In this document: positions 1 through 8,884 of the stretch, in pieces
Layout of the letters: every line of letters begins with the position of its first letter
How positions within the stretch are numbered: position 1 is the stretch's first letter
NCBI RefSeq assembly: GCF_011170085.1
Contig: NZ_BLLI01000001.1
Location: 1 to 64,000 of the forward strand
Source of the DNA: Pseudolactococcus hodotermopsidis
GTDB lineage: Bacteria > Bacillota > Bacilli > Lactobacillales > Streptococcaceae
Direction of reading: 5' to 3'
DNA length: 64,000 bases
Program-made: the position numbers and the translations under genes
The notes under the pieces: model-generated
What the model saw: only the letters and a program-made list of their open reading frames with translations
The model's database searches: none
What the model was told of the DNA's origin: nothing

Positions 1-163
1 GCATATCTTCAACTGATAATTTACTGTGACGACCTCGACGGTTATGTTTTTCATGATAAGCGGTCTTAAGAAGACTGCTCATAGATTCAAAGGTTGGACG
101 TTTAACGCCAACTAGACGTTTAAAATGGCTATCGCTGAGTTTGCTGAGGGATTCATAGTTCAT
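1..163 (-). CDS. IS5-type transposase, N-terminal part (cut by window edge)
   Basis: The minus strand from an ATG at 163 reads about 54 residues before running off the window. It begins MNYESLSKLSDSHFKRLVGV and continues with a Lys/Arg-rich stretch ending in HSKLSVEDM. This matches, from memory, the start of the DDE transposases of IS5-type elements common in streptococci and lactococci (helix-turn-helix plus LSVEDM). A promoter-like TATACT lies just upstream of the start. The catalytic part is outside the window, so whether the element is intact cannot be judged. Confidence 0.7.
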   Translation of the reverse strand, partial: MNYESLSKLSDSHFKRLVGVKRPTFESMSSLLKTAYHEKHNRRGRHSKLSVEDM

Positions 164-218
164 GACTATAGTATAACAAATTTTTTTATTTTTGGGAGAA
201 GTCTAATGGATTCCCCTA
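164..218 (-). mobile_element. Probable end of the insertion sequence
   Basis: The short stretch between the transposase start and the ABC transporter stop codon (216-218) should hold the terminal inverted repeat of the insertion sequence. The run GGGGAATCCATTAGAC, read on the minus strand from about 216, is a candidate IS end. It abuts the TAG stop of the transporter gene. The other IS end is outside the window, so the boundary is inferred. Confidence 0.4.
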
Positions 219-1997
219 AACCTGCTGCAACAAATCAAACTGCGACTGATACAAGTGATAGTAATTGCCACGTAAAGCCATAAGCGCCTCATGACTACCC
301 GATTCTTGCACATCTCCTTTATCAATGTAGAAAATGCGGTCAGAATTTTTAATCGTTGATAAACGATGGGCGATGATAAATGATGTCCGTCCGACTAACA
401 ATTTGTCTAAACCGTCTTGGAGTAAACTCTCCGTTTTCGTATCAATACTTGACGTTGCCTCGTCTAATATCAAAATCTTCGGATCTGCTAAAAGCGCACG
501 AGCAAATGAAATCAGCTGCCGTTGTCCCGCTGACAGCGTACTGCCACGTTCCTTAACTTCTGTCTGATAACCGTCTTTCAGTTCAACAATAAAGTCATGG
601 GCACGCACAACTTTTGCAGCTCTTATAATTTCAGCCTCAGTCGCATCCAGTTTACCATAACGAATATTCTCCAGAATCGTCCCCGAAAAGATAAATGTGT
701 CTTGGAGCATAACCCCCATTTGCTTGCGCAGAGAATTGAGTGTTACCTTGCGAATATCCGTGCCGTCAATCAGAATCTCGCCGTCATTTATATCATAAAA
801 TCGGCTCAAAAGGTTAATAACAGTCGTTTTACCTGCACCAGTCGGTCCGACCAGCGCAATAGATTCACCAGAGCTGACGTGAAATGACATATCTTTCAAG
901 ATTTCCTTGCCCATTTCATAACCAAAAGTCACATGATTGAAAACAACATCGCCCTTAATCGTTGGCAACTCAAAAGCGTTTGGCGCATCTTGAATATCAG
1001 GCGCAACATCCAAGGTTTCAAATATCCGCTCCAGATAAGCCGTCGCCGTAATCAATGAATTATAGAAATTACCGATATTGATGACAGGATTCCAAAAGTT
1101 GTTGATATAGCCGATAAAAGCAATCAGCGTCCCCGTTGACACCTCAACACCAATGCCCTTAATTCCCATAAAATAAATCAAGCAAGTCGTCAAAACAGAA
1201 ATATTTTGCACACCAGGCCACATCAGAAACTGGATATAAATCGCCCGCATCCATGACGTGCGGTACTCGCCACTAACTTCTGAAAAAATCTTGAAATTTT
1301 CATCTTCGCGCGAGAAAGACTGCGTGACTTTTATCCCCGAGATACTTTCGTGAATGTAGGCATTCATATTAGATTGCTTGTTACTTAATCTTTGGTAAGC
1401 TTTTCTTTGCGCATTTTTGATAATCATGACAAAGATGAACAAAAACGGTAGTAACATCAAACTGTACAAAGTCAGCTTGAAATCAATCGCAAACATGAAA
1501 ATCAAAGTTACGATAACACTCAAAATATCAGAAATCAGATTAATCAAACCATTTGACAACAAATCACTCAAAGAGTTGATATAATTAACCACACGAATCA
1601 GAATTTTCCCATGCGGTCGACTATCAAAATACGAAAAGGGCAGTTTTTGCAAATGTTGAAAAATATCAAATCGCATATCTTTCAACACATCTTGCCCAAT
1701 TATCGTAATTGAGCGAATCCGATAACGCATACACCAAGCACCAACGATAATCGAGATAACAAAGGCAATCGCAAGCAACCAAAGCATCGGTAAATTTTTC
1801 TTAGGAATAACATCATCAATCACAAGTTTTGTGAAATAAGGCCCTAAAGTTGAGGCGATATTGGCTAAGAAAATGACCGCAAAAGTCTTTGAAATCGCTG
1901 TTTTATAAGGTAAAACGTAGTTAAGCAAACGCTTGAAATAAGCAGCATTGAACTGTTCTTCAAGTTCTTCATCAACATCAAATTTATTTCTAGCCAT
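216..1997 (-). CDS. ABC multidrug exporter half-transporter (catalytic partner)
   Basis: About 593 aa. An N-terminal six-helix exporter membrane domain (roughly residues 30-320) is followed by a nucleotide-binding domain. Walker A is GPTGAGKTT (near 384), the signature is the non-canonical LSAGQ (near 490), Walker B is ILILDEATSSID with an intact catalytic Glu (near 510), and the switch His is in IIAHRLSTI. The start at 1997 is preferred because GGAGGTGAG lies at the right spacing; upstream in-frame starts are inside the preceding gene. It overlaps the upstream half-transporter by 8 nt. The two are expected to form a heterodimeric drug exporter of the LmrCD/PatAB/BmrCD kind. The exact substrate is not deducible. 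Confidence 0.9.
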   Translation of the reverse strand: MARNKFDVDEELEEQFNAAYFKRLLNYVLPYKTAISKTFAVIFLANIASTLGPYFTKLVIDDVIPKKNLPMLWLLAIAFVISIIVGAWCMRYRIRSITIIGQDVLKDMRFDIFQHLQKLPFSYFDSRPHGKILIRVVNYINSLSDLLSNGLINLISDILSVIVTLIFMFAIDFKLTLYSLMLLPFLFIFVMIIKNAQRKAYQRLSNKQSNMNAYIHESISGIKVTQSFSREDENFKIFSEVSGEYRTSWMRAIYIQFLMWPGVQNISVLTTCLIYFMGIKGIGVEVSTGTLIAFIGYINNFWNPVINIGNFYNSLITATAYLERIFETLDVAPDIQDAPNAFELPTIKGDVVFNHVTFGYEMGKEILKDMSFHVSSGESIALVGPTGAGKTTVINLLSRFYDINDGEILIDGTDIRKVTLNSLRKQMGVMLQDTFIFSGTILENIRYGKLDATEAEIIRAAKVVRAHDFIVELKDGYQTEVKERGSTLSAGQRQLISFARALLADPKILILDEATSSIDTKTESLLQDGLDKLLVGRTSFIIAHRLSTIKNSDRIFYIDKGDVQESGSHEALMALRGNYYHLYQSQFDLLQQV

Positions 1998-3753
1998 TGA
2001 CCTCACCTCCATTTCCAATCTCAATATCAAAATTTCCTAATTGTTTATTATAAACTTCATAATAATAACCTTTTTTCGCAAGCAAAGTCTCATGATTACC
2101 ACGCTCAACAATCTTACCATGCGCCATGATAATGATTTCGTCCGCCTCCTTGACCGACGAAATGCGGTGCGCAATGATGAAAGTCGTCTTGTCATGCGTG
2201 ATTTGGTCAAGCTCCTCTTGAATTTTAGTCTCCGTTTCCATATCAACAGCCGAAGTCGTATCGTCCAAAATCAGAATCGACGGATCTTTCATCAGCGCTC
2301 GCGCCAAAGAAATCCGCTGTTTCTGCCCACCCGACAAGCCAACACCACGCTCGCCGACAATCGTTTCATAGCCCTCAGGCATTTGTGTAATAAAATGATC
2401 CGCATCAGCAATCCGCGCCATTTTCTGAACTTCCAGACTGTCCGCATCTGGCACACCAAAAGCAATATTTTCTTCAATGGTGTCAGAAAATAGGAAAATA
2501 TCCTGCATGACAAGTGCAATGTGATCACGCAACTCCCGCACATGCCATTTACGTGCATCCACACCGTCAATCTTGACAACACCCGACGTCGGATCATAAA
2601 AACGCGCAATCAAATTGACCAAGGTTGATTTGCCAGAACCTGTTTCGCCAAGAATCCCAATTGTTTGTCCTGGTACAGCTTTCAAGGAAATGTGTGACAA
2701 AACTTCCGTTTCAGGATCATCTGCAAAATGAAAGGACACATCGTCAAATTCAACATAACCTTTCAGATTTTCTGCTGATTTTTCTGAAATAACAGGAATT
2801 TGCGTTTCCGAATCCAACATATCTCGAATTTTAAAAGATGAGGCAATAAAACGTTGAACGTCATTTATCAACCAACCACTCATCCGCATTGGCATGTTTA
2901 ACATCCACAGCACACCATTGAATGTTACCAAATTACCAAGGGTCATCTGACCATTGATAACAAAATAACCGCCTAAAACAAGGGTAATAATCGTCAAACA
3001 ACTCGCTAGCGCATCAAGAATTGGCAGATATTTGCGTGAAACATTTGCCGAATCAATGTTGCGCTGCCTATAATCGTTGTTGTGGGCATTGAATTTCTCG
3101 ATTTCAAACGCTTCACGTGTGAAAGCTTTGACAACACGATTGCCACTAATGTTTTCCTCAACCATAGAATTTAGCCGAGAAAAACTTTCACGAATTTCAT
3201 AAAATAACGGACGCGCTTGACTTGACATGCGCATGGTCAGATAGGCAATTAATGGCGTGACCGCAATCAGCGCCAGCATAAGCCGCCAGTCAATCGTTGC
3301 CATAACTGACACCGCAGCGATAAATAGCAGCATATTTTCAAGCAAAGTGTAGACAACCCACGAAACAAAATGCCGAATCGCATCCGTATCGCCCGTCATC
3401 CGCGCCATAATATCACCAACTCGTGTTTGATTGAAAAAGCCAAAATCCATCTCTTGCAACTTGTCATACAACTCCTCGCGAATCTTATACAACGTATTCT
3501 GCCCAATCGTCTCAAATAAAATCTGATAAGTATAACGCATGATAATCCGCAGAACGACAATACCATACATACCTGCCAAAATCGGCAGCAACATCCCGAT
3601 TTTTCCTTTGTCAATGACCGTGTCAACTAACATACCACCCAACAATGGGAAAACGATAGACAAACCAGACGCAATAATAACAAGCAAGGTTGCAAAAATA
3701 ATGCGCCACTTGTAAACTTTCGCGTACTGCCAAACCCATTTGATACTAGCCAT
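1990..3753 (-). CDS. ABC multidrug exporter half-transporter (degenerate-site partner)
   Basis: 587 aa, type IV (ABCB-like) exporter fold with an N-terminal membrane domain and a C-terminal ATPase. Walker A is GETGSGKST (near 372), the signature is the canonical LSGGQ (near 474), and Walker B ends ILILDDTTSAVD, with Asp in place of the catalytic Glu. In known heterodimeric exporters one partner carries this change and the other a modified signature, exactly as in this pair, so one ATP site is expected to be degenerate and the other active. The gene overlaps its partner by 8 nt. A good ribosome site (GGAGG) precedes the start, and a transposable element ends only about 20 nt upstream of it. 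Confidence 0.9.
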   Translation of the reverse strand: MASIKWVWQYAKVYKWRIIFATLLVIIASGLSIVFPLLGGMLVDTVIDKGKIGMLLPILAGMYGIVVLRIIMRYTYQILFETIGQNTLYKIREELYDKLQEMDFGFFNQTRVGDIMARMTGDTDAIRHFVSWVVYTLLENMLLFIAAVSVMATIDWRLMLALIAVTPLIAYLTMRMSSQARPLFYEIRESFSRLNSMVEENISGNRVVKAFTREAFEIEKFNAHNNDYRQRNIDSANVSRKYLPILDALASCLTIITLVLGGYFVINGQMTLGNLVTFNGVLWMLNMPMRMSGWLINDVQRFIASSFKIRDMLDSETQIPVISEKSAENLKGYVEFDDVSFHFADDPETEVLSHISLKAVPGQTIGILGETGSGKSTLVNLIARFYDPTSGVVKIDGVDARKWHVRELRDHIALVMQDIFLFSDTIEENIAFGVPDADSLEVQKMARIADADHFITQMPEGYETIVGERGVGLSGGQKQRISLARALMKDPSILILDDTTSAVDMETETKIQEELDQITHDKTTFIIAHRISSVKEADEIIIMAHGKIVERGNHETLLAKKGYYYEVYNKQLGNFDIEIGNGGEVNG

Positions 3754-3774
3754 TTTTCCTCCTACTTTAACTGT

Positions 3775-3930
3775 AGGGCATCTCTAAAAACTCAGATTCG
3801 CCCATTTTTGCTAAAATTTCCTTAGTCGTCGTCAATCCTCCTTGACTTGCACCAGCAAGCCTTCGTCGAATTTCCTAGTCTAAGAAAATTTTATCTAAAA
3901 ATGAACAAAAGCAGTTTTTAGAGATGCCCT
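3775..3930. mobile_element. MITE-like inverted-repeat element, copy 1
   Basis: 156-bp element with 18-bp terminal inverted repeats AGGGCATCTCTAAAAACT at 3775 and the complement ending at 3930. GT flanks both ends, which fits a 2-bp target duplication. It carries no open reading frame. The inner part shares GTCAATCCTCCT and GTCGTCGAA-like segments with copies at 35080-35272 and 44774-45026 but is shorter, suggesting an internal deletion. It lies directly upstream of the ribosome site of the ABC exporter operon, between that gene and any more distant promoter. Confidence 0.8.
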
Positions 3931-4032
3931 GTACTAAAAAATAATTTCTTTAACCATTGTCTATCTTAATGCAAATTGCCACGAAATAGAATGGTCATTT
4001 TTCGCAAATCGGATAGACAAAGTTTGCAAAAT

Positions 4033-4068
4033 AAAAAGAATGATAATTGTTTTCTTATCACTCTTTTT
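4033..4068 (-). terminator. Terminator after frr
   Basis: Hairpin with arms AAAAAGAGTGATAA and TTATCATTCTTTTT on the minus strand, followed by T-rich sequence. It lies about 70 nt downstream of the frr stop and could work in both directions. Confidence 0.65.
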
Positions 4069-4137
4069 ATCATCTGACAATTGATTAAAAAAGCACCCCT
4101 CACAGATACAATTTCAATTTTCTACCAACACAAAAAC

Positions 4138-4695
4138 TTAAATTACCAAAAGCTCCTCTTCCTTACGCGCCGTATGTTGGTCAATTTCCTTAACTGCCTC
4201 ATCGGTCACTTTTTGGATGTCTTTTTCAAGCGATTTCAGCTCGTCTTCCGTGATTTCTTTGGCTTTTTCAGACTTTTTGGCATCAGTCATGGCATCTTTA
4301 CGGATATTGCGAATGGCAACCTTGCCGCCTTCTGCTGCTTTTTTCACTTCTTTTGCCAATTCTTTCCGACGTTCTTCAGTCAATGCAGGAATTACCAGAC
4401 GAATCACATTACCATCAGATTGTGGATTAATCCCCAAATCACTGGCGTTAATCGCCGATTCAATGTCCTTGATAATCGTCTTATCAAACGGTGTAATCAA
4501 AAGCACACGCGCCTCAGGTACAGAGATACCCGCAAGCTGATTCAAAGGCGTTGGCGCGCCGTAGTAGTCAACCGTGATACGGTCAAGCAGGCTCGCATTG
4601 GCACGACCCGCACGGATACTGCCAAACTCACGCTGCAAGCTCTCAATAGATTGTGTCATACGACTTTTCGCCGTTGTTACGATTTCATTTGCCAT
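4138..4695 (-). CDS. frr: Ribosome recycling factor
   Basis: 185 aa, the normal length of the family. RRF binds the post-termination ribosome and, with EF-G, splits it into subunits. The sequence shows the conserved [15 protein letters not shown] motif (about residues 24-38), the PLNQLA segment and [12 protein letters not shown], and it is full length with the usual two-domain layout (a three-helix bundle made of the N- and C-terminal parts, plus an inserted beta domain). It follows pyrH by about 23 nt in the same direction, the standard pyrH-frr operon of Firmicutes. Confidence 0.98.
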   Translation of the reverse strand: MANEIVTTAKSRMTQSIESLQREFGSIRAGRANASLLDRITVDYYGAPTPLNQLAGISVPEARVLLITPFDKTIIKDIESAINASDLGINPQSDGNVIRLVIPALTEERRKELAKEVKKAAEGGKVAIRNIRKDAMTDAKKSEKAKEITEDELKSLEKDIQKVTDEAVKEIDQHTARKEEELLVI

Positions 4696-4718
4696 GATAT
4701 TAAACTACCTTTCTTATT

Positions 4719-5447
4719 TTATTTAGAGTCATTTGAAACGGTCGTACCGATATTTTCGCCAAGCACCACGCGCTTAATATTGCCAGTTTCATTGAGATTA
4801 AAGACAACGAGGTCAATATTATTATCCATAGACAAGCTCGCAGCCGTCGAATCCATGATTTTCAGCCCACGTTTAAGCACCTCAATATGTGTCAGCTCCT
4901 CGAACTTAATCGCAGCCTTATTGGTACGCGGATCATCATTGTAAACACCATCCACACCATTTTTCGCCATGAGAATGGCATCAGCATCAATTTCAGCGGC
5001 ACGCAAAGCAGCCGTCGTATCAGTTGAGAAATAAGGCGAGCCAGTACCAGCAGCAAAGATAATCACGCGATTTTTATCCAAATGGCGCAAAGCCCGACCA
5101 CGTACATAAGGTTCAGCAAGCTGCTGCATGTTAATCGCCGTTTGCACACGTGTAATCACACCCGCACGCTCAAGCGCATCCGCCATAACAAGCGCATTCA
5201 TAACCGTACCAAGCATACCCGTATAGTCAGCAGGCACCCGCTCCATACCCGCAGCAGCAGCAGCCTCGCCTCGCCAAAGATTACCACCACCGATAACAAG
5301 CGCAATCTCTACGCCCAAATCATGAACTTCCTTGATTTCTTTAGCGATTTCCTCCACCGTCGGAATATCAATCCCAACACCACGCACACCTGCAAGCGCC
5401 TCTCCAGAAAGTTTGATGAGAACACGTTTATATTTTACTTGAGACAT
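4719..5447 (-). CDS. pyrH: UMP kinase
   Basis: 242 aa. Converts UMP to UDP with ATP in pyrimidine nucleotide synthesis; the bacterial hexameric enzyme of the amino-acid kinase fold. Seen are KLSGEALAG near the start, [10 protein letters not shown] (about 52-61), the [18 protein letters not shown] segment, [20 protein letters not shown] (about 130-150) and [16 protein letters not shown]. The ribosome site GAAAGGTGA precedes the ATG. It is the first gene of the pyrH-frr pair; an extended -10 sequence (TATGGTAAAAT) about 50 nt upstream is a likely promoter. Confidence 0.98.
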   Translation of the reverse strand: MSQVKYKRVLIKLSGEALAGVRGVGIDIPTVEEIAKEIKEVHDLGVEIALVIGGGNLWRGEAAAAAGMERVPADYTGMLGTVMNALVMADALERAGVITRVQTAINMQQLAEPYVRGRALRHLDKNRVIIFAAGTGSPYFSTDTTAALRAAEIDADAILMAKNGVDGVYNDDPRTNKAAIKFEELTHIEVLKRGLKIMDSTAASLSMDNNIDLVVFNLNETGNIKRVVLGENIGTTVSNDSK

Positions 5448-5923
5448 AAGTCACCTTTCTAAAACATTTTTTCTTTTATCTATTTTACCATAAATTTCGA
5501 GGAATGAGGCGATTTAAAGCTAAATTAGAAACTTTTTATGACAATCCAAATTTAAGATGTATAAAAATGAAACATAAGATTCAGAAAAATGTGTCAACGG
5601 CTAAGTCGTAAACCACTTATCCACGTTGTATAACACTACTTTCCTAAACGTTTCATAGCTAAAGCTATCAATCGTTTATCTTTTTATTCCCGAAATCTCA
5701 ACAACAACACCTACAATTTCCCCTAGCAAAGTCATTTATAAACCAGAAAACACCAAATCTCATGACAATAGCCATGATCAACGTTAGACCTATTTTCCAT
5801 TTTTTTCACTACGTTTTCCTCCTAAAATTAAGTTTTCAACATGAACATCGTCATTTTACATGTGTAGACAACTCAGCCATTCCAAACAAAAAGCCGCCTC
5901 ACACAAAGGCAGCCATTTCAAAC
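5448..5923. other. Gene-poor intergenic stretch with a possible decayed small gene
   Basis: 476 bp between pyrH and ackA. On the minus strand from about 5826 a GGAGG site is followed by codons reading KKWKIGLTLIMAIVM and then FGVFWFINDFARG in one frame. A second frame then continues as GEIVGVVVEISGIKR before a stop near 5675. This looks like a small membrane or secreted protein whose start and frame have been lost. No intact gene is supported. The ackA terminator is at the right end. Confidence 0.35.
5888..5914 (-). terminator. Terminator after ackA
   Basis: Minus-strand hairpin GCTGCCTTTGTGTGAGGCGGC followed by TTTTTG, starting about 10 nt past the ackA stop codon. Confidence 0.8.
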
Positions 5924-7111
5924 TTATTTCTTCAATTTCTCAACATCACGCGCAATAACAAGCTCTTCATCCGTCGGAATGACGAGCACCTTAACTTTTG
6001 CGTTTTCAGAAGAGATGATACCATCAGCGCCTACAACATTGAGGTCATCTACAATATCAAGCCCAAACCAGCTTAACCCATCAATCACAGCCTTGCGGAC
6101 AAAAAATGAGTTTTCGCCGATACCTGCTGTGAAAACAAGCGCATCTGCACCATTTAAGACAGCAAAATACTGACCGATATATTTCTTGATACGGTCAACA
6201 AACATCTCAAACGCCAAAACACCACGTGCTTCGCCCGCTTCCCAACTCGCTGTAATCTCACGCATATCGCTCGAAATACCGCTGATACCTTGCAAACCTG
6301 ACGCTTTGTTGAGAATACTAATCATCTCAGTAATATCTGCAATGCCCTCTTTTTCCATGATAAATGGGATAATAGATGGATCAAGGTCACCCGAACGTGT
6401 CCCCATCATAACACCTGCAAGCGGCGTAAAGCCCATTGACGTATCAATTGATTTGCCACCATCAACCGCTGTGATACTTGCACCATTACCGATATGGGCA
6501 GTGATGATTTTCAACTCTTCAAGCGGTTTACCAAGCATTTCAGCTGCTTTTTGGCTCACGTACATGTGACTCGTACCATGCGCCCCATATTTACGGACAC
6601 CGTGTTCAGTATAATATTTATCAGGCACTGGATAACGATAAGCAACCGCTGGCATTGTTGAATGGAAAGCAGTGTCAAACACCGCAACATGTGTTGCATT
6701 CGGCAAAAGTGTCATGAAAGCACGGATTCCCGCAGCATTGGCAGGATTATGCAAAGGCGCATATTCAGCCAAATCAGCAATTTGCTTAGCCACTTCATCA
6801 TTAATTACAACAGAGTCGTTGAAAATTTCACCACCCGCAACAACACGATGTCCAGAACCTGTGATTTCAGCATAATCTGCGATAATGCCAAGATCAATCA
6901 AATCGTTCATCAAAATTTGGACAGCCTCAGTGTGATCCTTGATGTCCTTAATTGTTTCTTGCTTTTTAGAACCAAATTTAACCGTTGAGATACTATCAGG
7001 CAAGCCGATACGTTCAATTATCCCTTTACCAATGACTGTTTCTTCTGGCATTTGGTAAAGTTGCCATTTAAGACTTGAGCTACCTGCGTTAATTGCAATC
7101 GTTTTTGACAT
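5924..7111 (-). CDS. ackA: Acetate kinase
   Basis: 395 aa, full length. Makes acetate and ATP from acetyl phosphate and ADP in mixed-acid/overflow metabolism. Seen are the N-terminal [13 protein letters not shown] ([10 protein letters not shown] signature), [22 protein letters not shown] with the catalytic His region, [34 protein letters not shown] and FTAGIGENS near the C-terminus, all family signatures. GGAG lies about 8 nt before the ATG. It lies downstream of a DNA/RNA methyltransferase gene, an order known in lactococci and streptococci. A palindrome upstream (7141-7164) may affect its promoter. Confidence 0.97.
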   Translation of the reverse strand: MSKTIAINAGSSSLKWQLYQMPEETVIGKGIIERIGLPDSISTVKFGSKKQETIKDIKDHTEAVQILMNDLIDLGIIADYAEITGSGHRVVAGGEIFNDSVVINDEVAKQIADLAEYAPLHNPANAAGIRAFMTLLPNATHVAVFDTAFHSTMPAVAYRYPVPDKYYTEHGVRKYGAHGTSHMYVSQKAAEMLGKPLEELKIITAHIGNGASITAVDGGKSIDTSMGFTPLAGVMMGTRSGDLDPSIIPFIMEKEGIADITEMISILNKASGLQGISGISSDMREITASWEAGEARGVLAFEMFVDRIKKYIGQYFAVLNGADALVFTAGIGENSFFVRKAVIDGLSWFGLDIVDDLNVVGADGIISSENAKVKVLVIPTDEELVIARDVEKLKK

Positions 7112-7140
7112 TGTATGCTTCTCCTAAATTTCGATTTGAT

Positions 7141-7164
7141 ATATACTCGATTAAATCGAATATA
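7141..7164. promoter_or_regulatory. Palindrome in the ackA promoter region
   Basis: Near-perfect dyad ATACTCGATTAAATCGAATAT, centred about 40 nt upstream of the ackA start codon. It could be an operator. It also starts like the ends (TATACTCG) of the inverted-repeat elements at 54467 and 58587, so it may instead be a short relic of such an element. Confidence 0.4.
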
Positions 7165-7217
7165 GTTCGTTTGTTATTAAAACAAACAGAGGTGCTAAAA
7201 ACACTTTTTCCTTTAAA

Positions 7218-8153
7218 TTATACCATATTTTGCTGAAATTTTGTCATAAAACTTTGCACAATTTTCGCATTTGTTAGACTTCTCAGAGGAAAAACAAATG
7301 GTACTTTATTTTGTTGCGATTTTTGTAAGATAAAAATTGCTTTTTGATTATTTTCAGTGAACATGTTATCTGGTAATGTGACAACAGCAGCTACTCGCGC
7401 ATAGTTCTGCAACCATTTTTTCAATAAATCAGCCTGAGGACTTGACAAGAGATTGCTCGGCGCAAGGAAAATCGCATAACCGTCGTCTTTGAGGTACTTA
7501 AAACCTTGTGCCATGAGCAAATGATGGGCGTAAGTCTGCTCAGTGCTACTGCCAACACATGAACGTTTGGCTACGGCATTATCTGGATAATAACCAACTG
7601 GCAAATCTGAAATCAGCAAGTCAATTGGCGTAGTCACTTGCGGTCGAACTGCATCAAGCTGCAGAAATTCAACATTTGTCTGAATAACATCCGCAATGCT
7701 TGCCGATAAATCAATCATCAAATCATCTATTTCAAAGCCAGTATACTTGATATTTTTATCAGAAATCCCCGTCAAAATCGTCTCAGCAAGATTGCCTGTC
7801 CCAGAACCTAGCTCCAAAATTGCTAAATCGGGCGCACCAAATAAAGTTTCAATCATAAAATTGATAATATAACCAATCGCATCAGGTGTCAACTGATGAT
7901 TGGCTTGCAAGTGCATAGCCTTAGCGCCTTTGATAAGTACAAACTGATAAACTTTTTGCCATTCCGATTTGGTCAACTTGAGCGAGCGCAAGTTATCGTT
8001 ATTTTGCTGCACATCATCTGAGATCGCCTGTCCTAGATAACCAACATTTTGCTCAATCAAAGCCTCATAAAAGTGGGTTGCCAAACGTGTTTCGAGCAGA
8101 TGAACATTTGCTAAAAGTAAGCCAAACGCTGTTTCAATTTTTTCCATAGTCAT
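7218..8153 (-). CDS. YtxK-like class I SAM-dependent methyltransferase
   Basis: 311 aa. Rossmann methyltransferase with motif I LELGSGTGNLAETIL (about residues 112-126). The catalytic motif is DLLISDLPVGYYP, in the position of the NPPY/DPPY motif of N6-adenine methyltransferases but with an altered sequence. The N-terminal 100 residues are helical. Proteins of this type sit next to ackA in many Firmicutes; the substrate is not established. It lies about 100 nt upstream of ackA in the same direction and could be cotranscribed with it. Confidence 0.85.
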   Translation of the reverse strand: MTMEKIETAFGLLLANVHLLETRLATHFYEALIEQNVGYLGQAISDDVQQNNDNLRSLKLTKSEWQKVYQFVLIKGAKAMHLQANHQLTPDAIGYIINFMIETLFGAPDLAILELGSGTGNLAETILTGISDKNIKYTGFEIDDLMIDLSASIADVIQTNVEFLQLDAVRPQVTTPIDLLISDLPVGYYPDNAVAKRSCVGSSTEQTYAHHLLMAQGFKYLKDDGYAIFLAPSNLLSSPQADLLKKWLQNYARVAAVVTLPDNMFTENNQKAIFILQKSQQNKVPFVFPLRSLTNAKIVQSFMTKFQQNMV

Positions 8154-8201
8154 AAAACTAATTATACCATAATTTAGAGTTTCTCTAAAATCTCCCTTTA
8201 G

Positions 8202-8234
8202 TTTAAGGTTAATTTAAGGTTGCCACGTTATAAT
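8202..8234 (+). promoter_or_regulatory. CiaR-type promoter (TTTAAG-N5-TTTAAG plus -10)
   Basis: Perfect direct repeat TTTAAG (8202-8207), five bases, TTTAAG (8213-8218), then 10 bases and a consensus TATAAT (8229-8234). This is the architecture of promoters activated by the response regulator CiaR in streptococci. No ordinary -35 box is present, as expected for an activator-dependent promoter. Confidence 0.75.
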
Positions 8235-8240
8235 GTATTC

Positions 8241-8308
8241 ATTCCTAAAATATTTTTCATAAAAACTCCCTTTTACAACCGAGACTTCCTAACTCGGTTG
8301 TTTTTTTG
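8241..8308 (+). ncRNA. Candidate CiaR-dependent small RNA (csRNA-like)
   Basis: From the expected start about 7 nt after the -10 box, a transcript of roughly 65-70 nt would end at a strong terminator (8276-8308, arms ACAACCGAG and CTCGGTTGT plus T7). It has no start codon with a ribosome site. The single-stranded part contains TTTTTCATAAAAACTCCC, complementary to a ribosome site followed by AUG. The terminator loop contains ACTTCCTAA, another anti-ribosome-site segment. Streptococcal csRNAs have the same features (CiaR promoter, short length, paired anti-SD sites). The gene is intergenic, opposite to its neighbours. Confidence 0.65.
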
Positions 8309-8349
8309 TGTTATACGCGTCTAAACTAGAAGATAACACTTTTGTCTAT

Positions 8350-8841
8350 TTATAATTCTGAATTTTCCCAAACCATATCATACCAACTCGCACCACCATG
8401 AGTAGATTGAGATTTGCCCTCATTAATAAAACCATACTTTTCATAATAGGCAATCAGATAATCATGGCAGGTCAAATTGATACCATCACGTTTTTGCTCG
8501 CATGCAACGGCTTTTAGCGCTGAAATTAAGCGCGTACCAACAGCCTTTCCTTGAAATTTCAAGTCAACTGACAGACTTGTCACAGCAATAAAACCACCAG
8601 TTGCAGGATTTTTAACAACTGTTTCAAACAAATCATCAGTTAGATGACGTGCGCTAATCGCTGGTCCTTCGATATAACCCGCGATTTGACCCCCAATTTC
8701 AGCAATCAAAAAAGTATCTGAAATCTTGCTAATACGCCATTTCATTGCTTCATATGTCGCTGCCTCTTCAGGTGCAAAATTCTCCGATTCAATCCGATAA
8801 ATCTCGTTCAAATCTGCACTTGTTACATTTCTGATTAACAT
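8350..8841 (-). CDS. GNAT-family N-acetyltransferase
   Basis: 163 aa. Acetyl-CoA-dependent acetyltransferase fold: N-terminal IRNVTSADLNEIYRIE, central beta strand FIAVTSLSVDLKFQGKAVGTRLI with the pyrophosphate-binding Q-G-K-A-V-G-T segment (about 103-112) and the C-terminal YEKYGFINEG. The closest general type is the arylalkylamine/RimI-like group. The substrate cannot be deduced. It is a single gene between murC and the small-RNA locus, with a GAAGGAGAAG ribosome site. Confidence 0.85.
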   Translation of the reverse strand: MLIRNVTSADLNEIYRIESENFAPEEAATYEAMKWRISKISDTFLIAEIGGQIAGYIEGPAISARHLTDDLFETVVKNPATGGFIAVTSLSVDLKFQGKAVGTRLISALKAVACEQKRDGINLTCHDYLIAYYEKYGFINEGKSQSTHGGASWYDMVWENSEL

Positions 8842-8884
8842 GGCTTCTCCTTCTATTTTTCGATATACAATCTCATTATACTCT

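Noticed and set aside
4081-4944. 287-residue plus-strand frame over frr and pyrH
   Set aside because: Covers two strongly conserved genes on the other strand; no ribosome site or recognisable domain.
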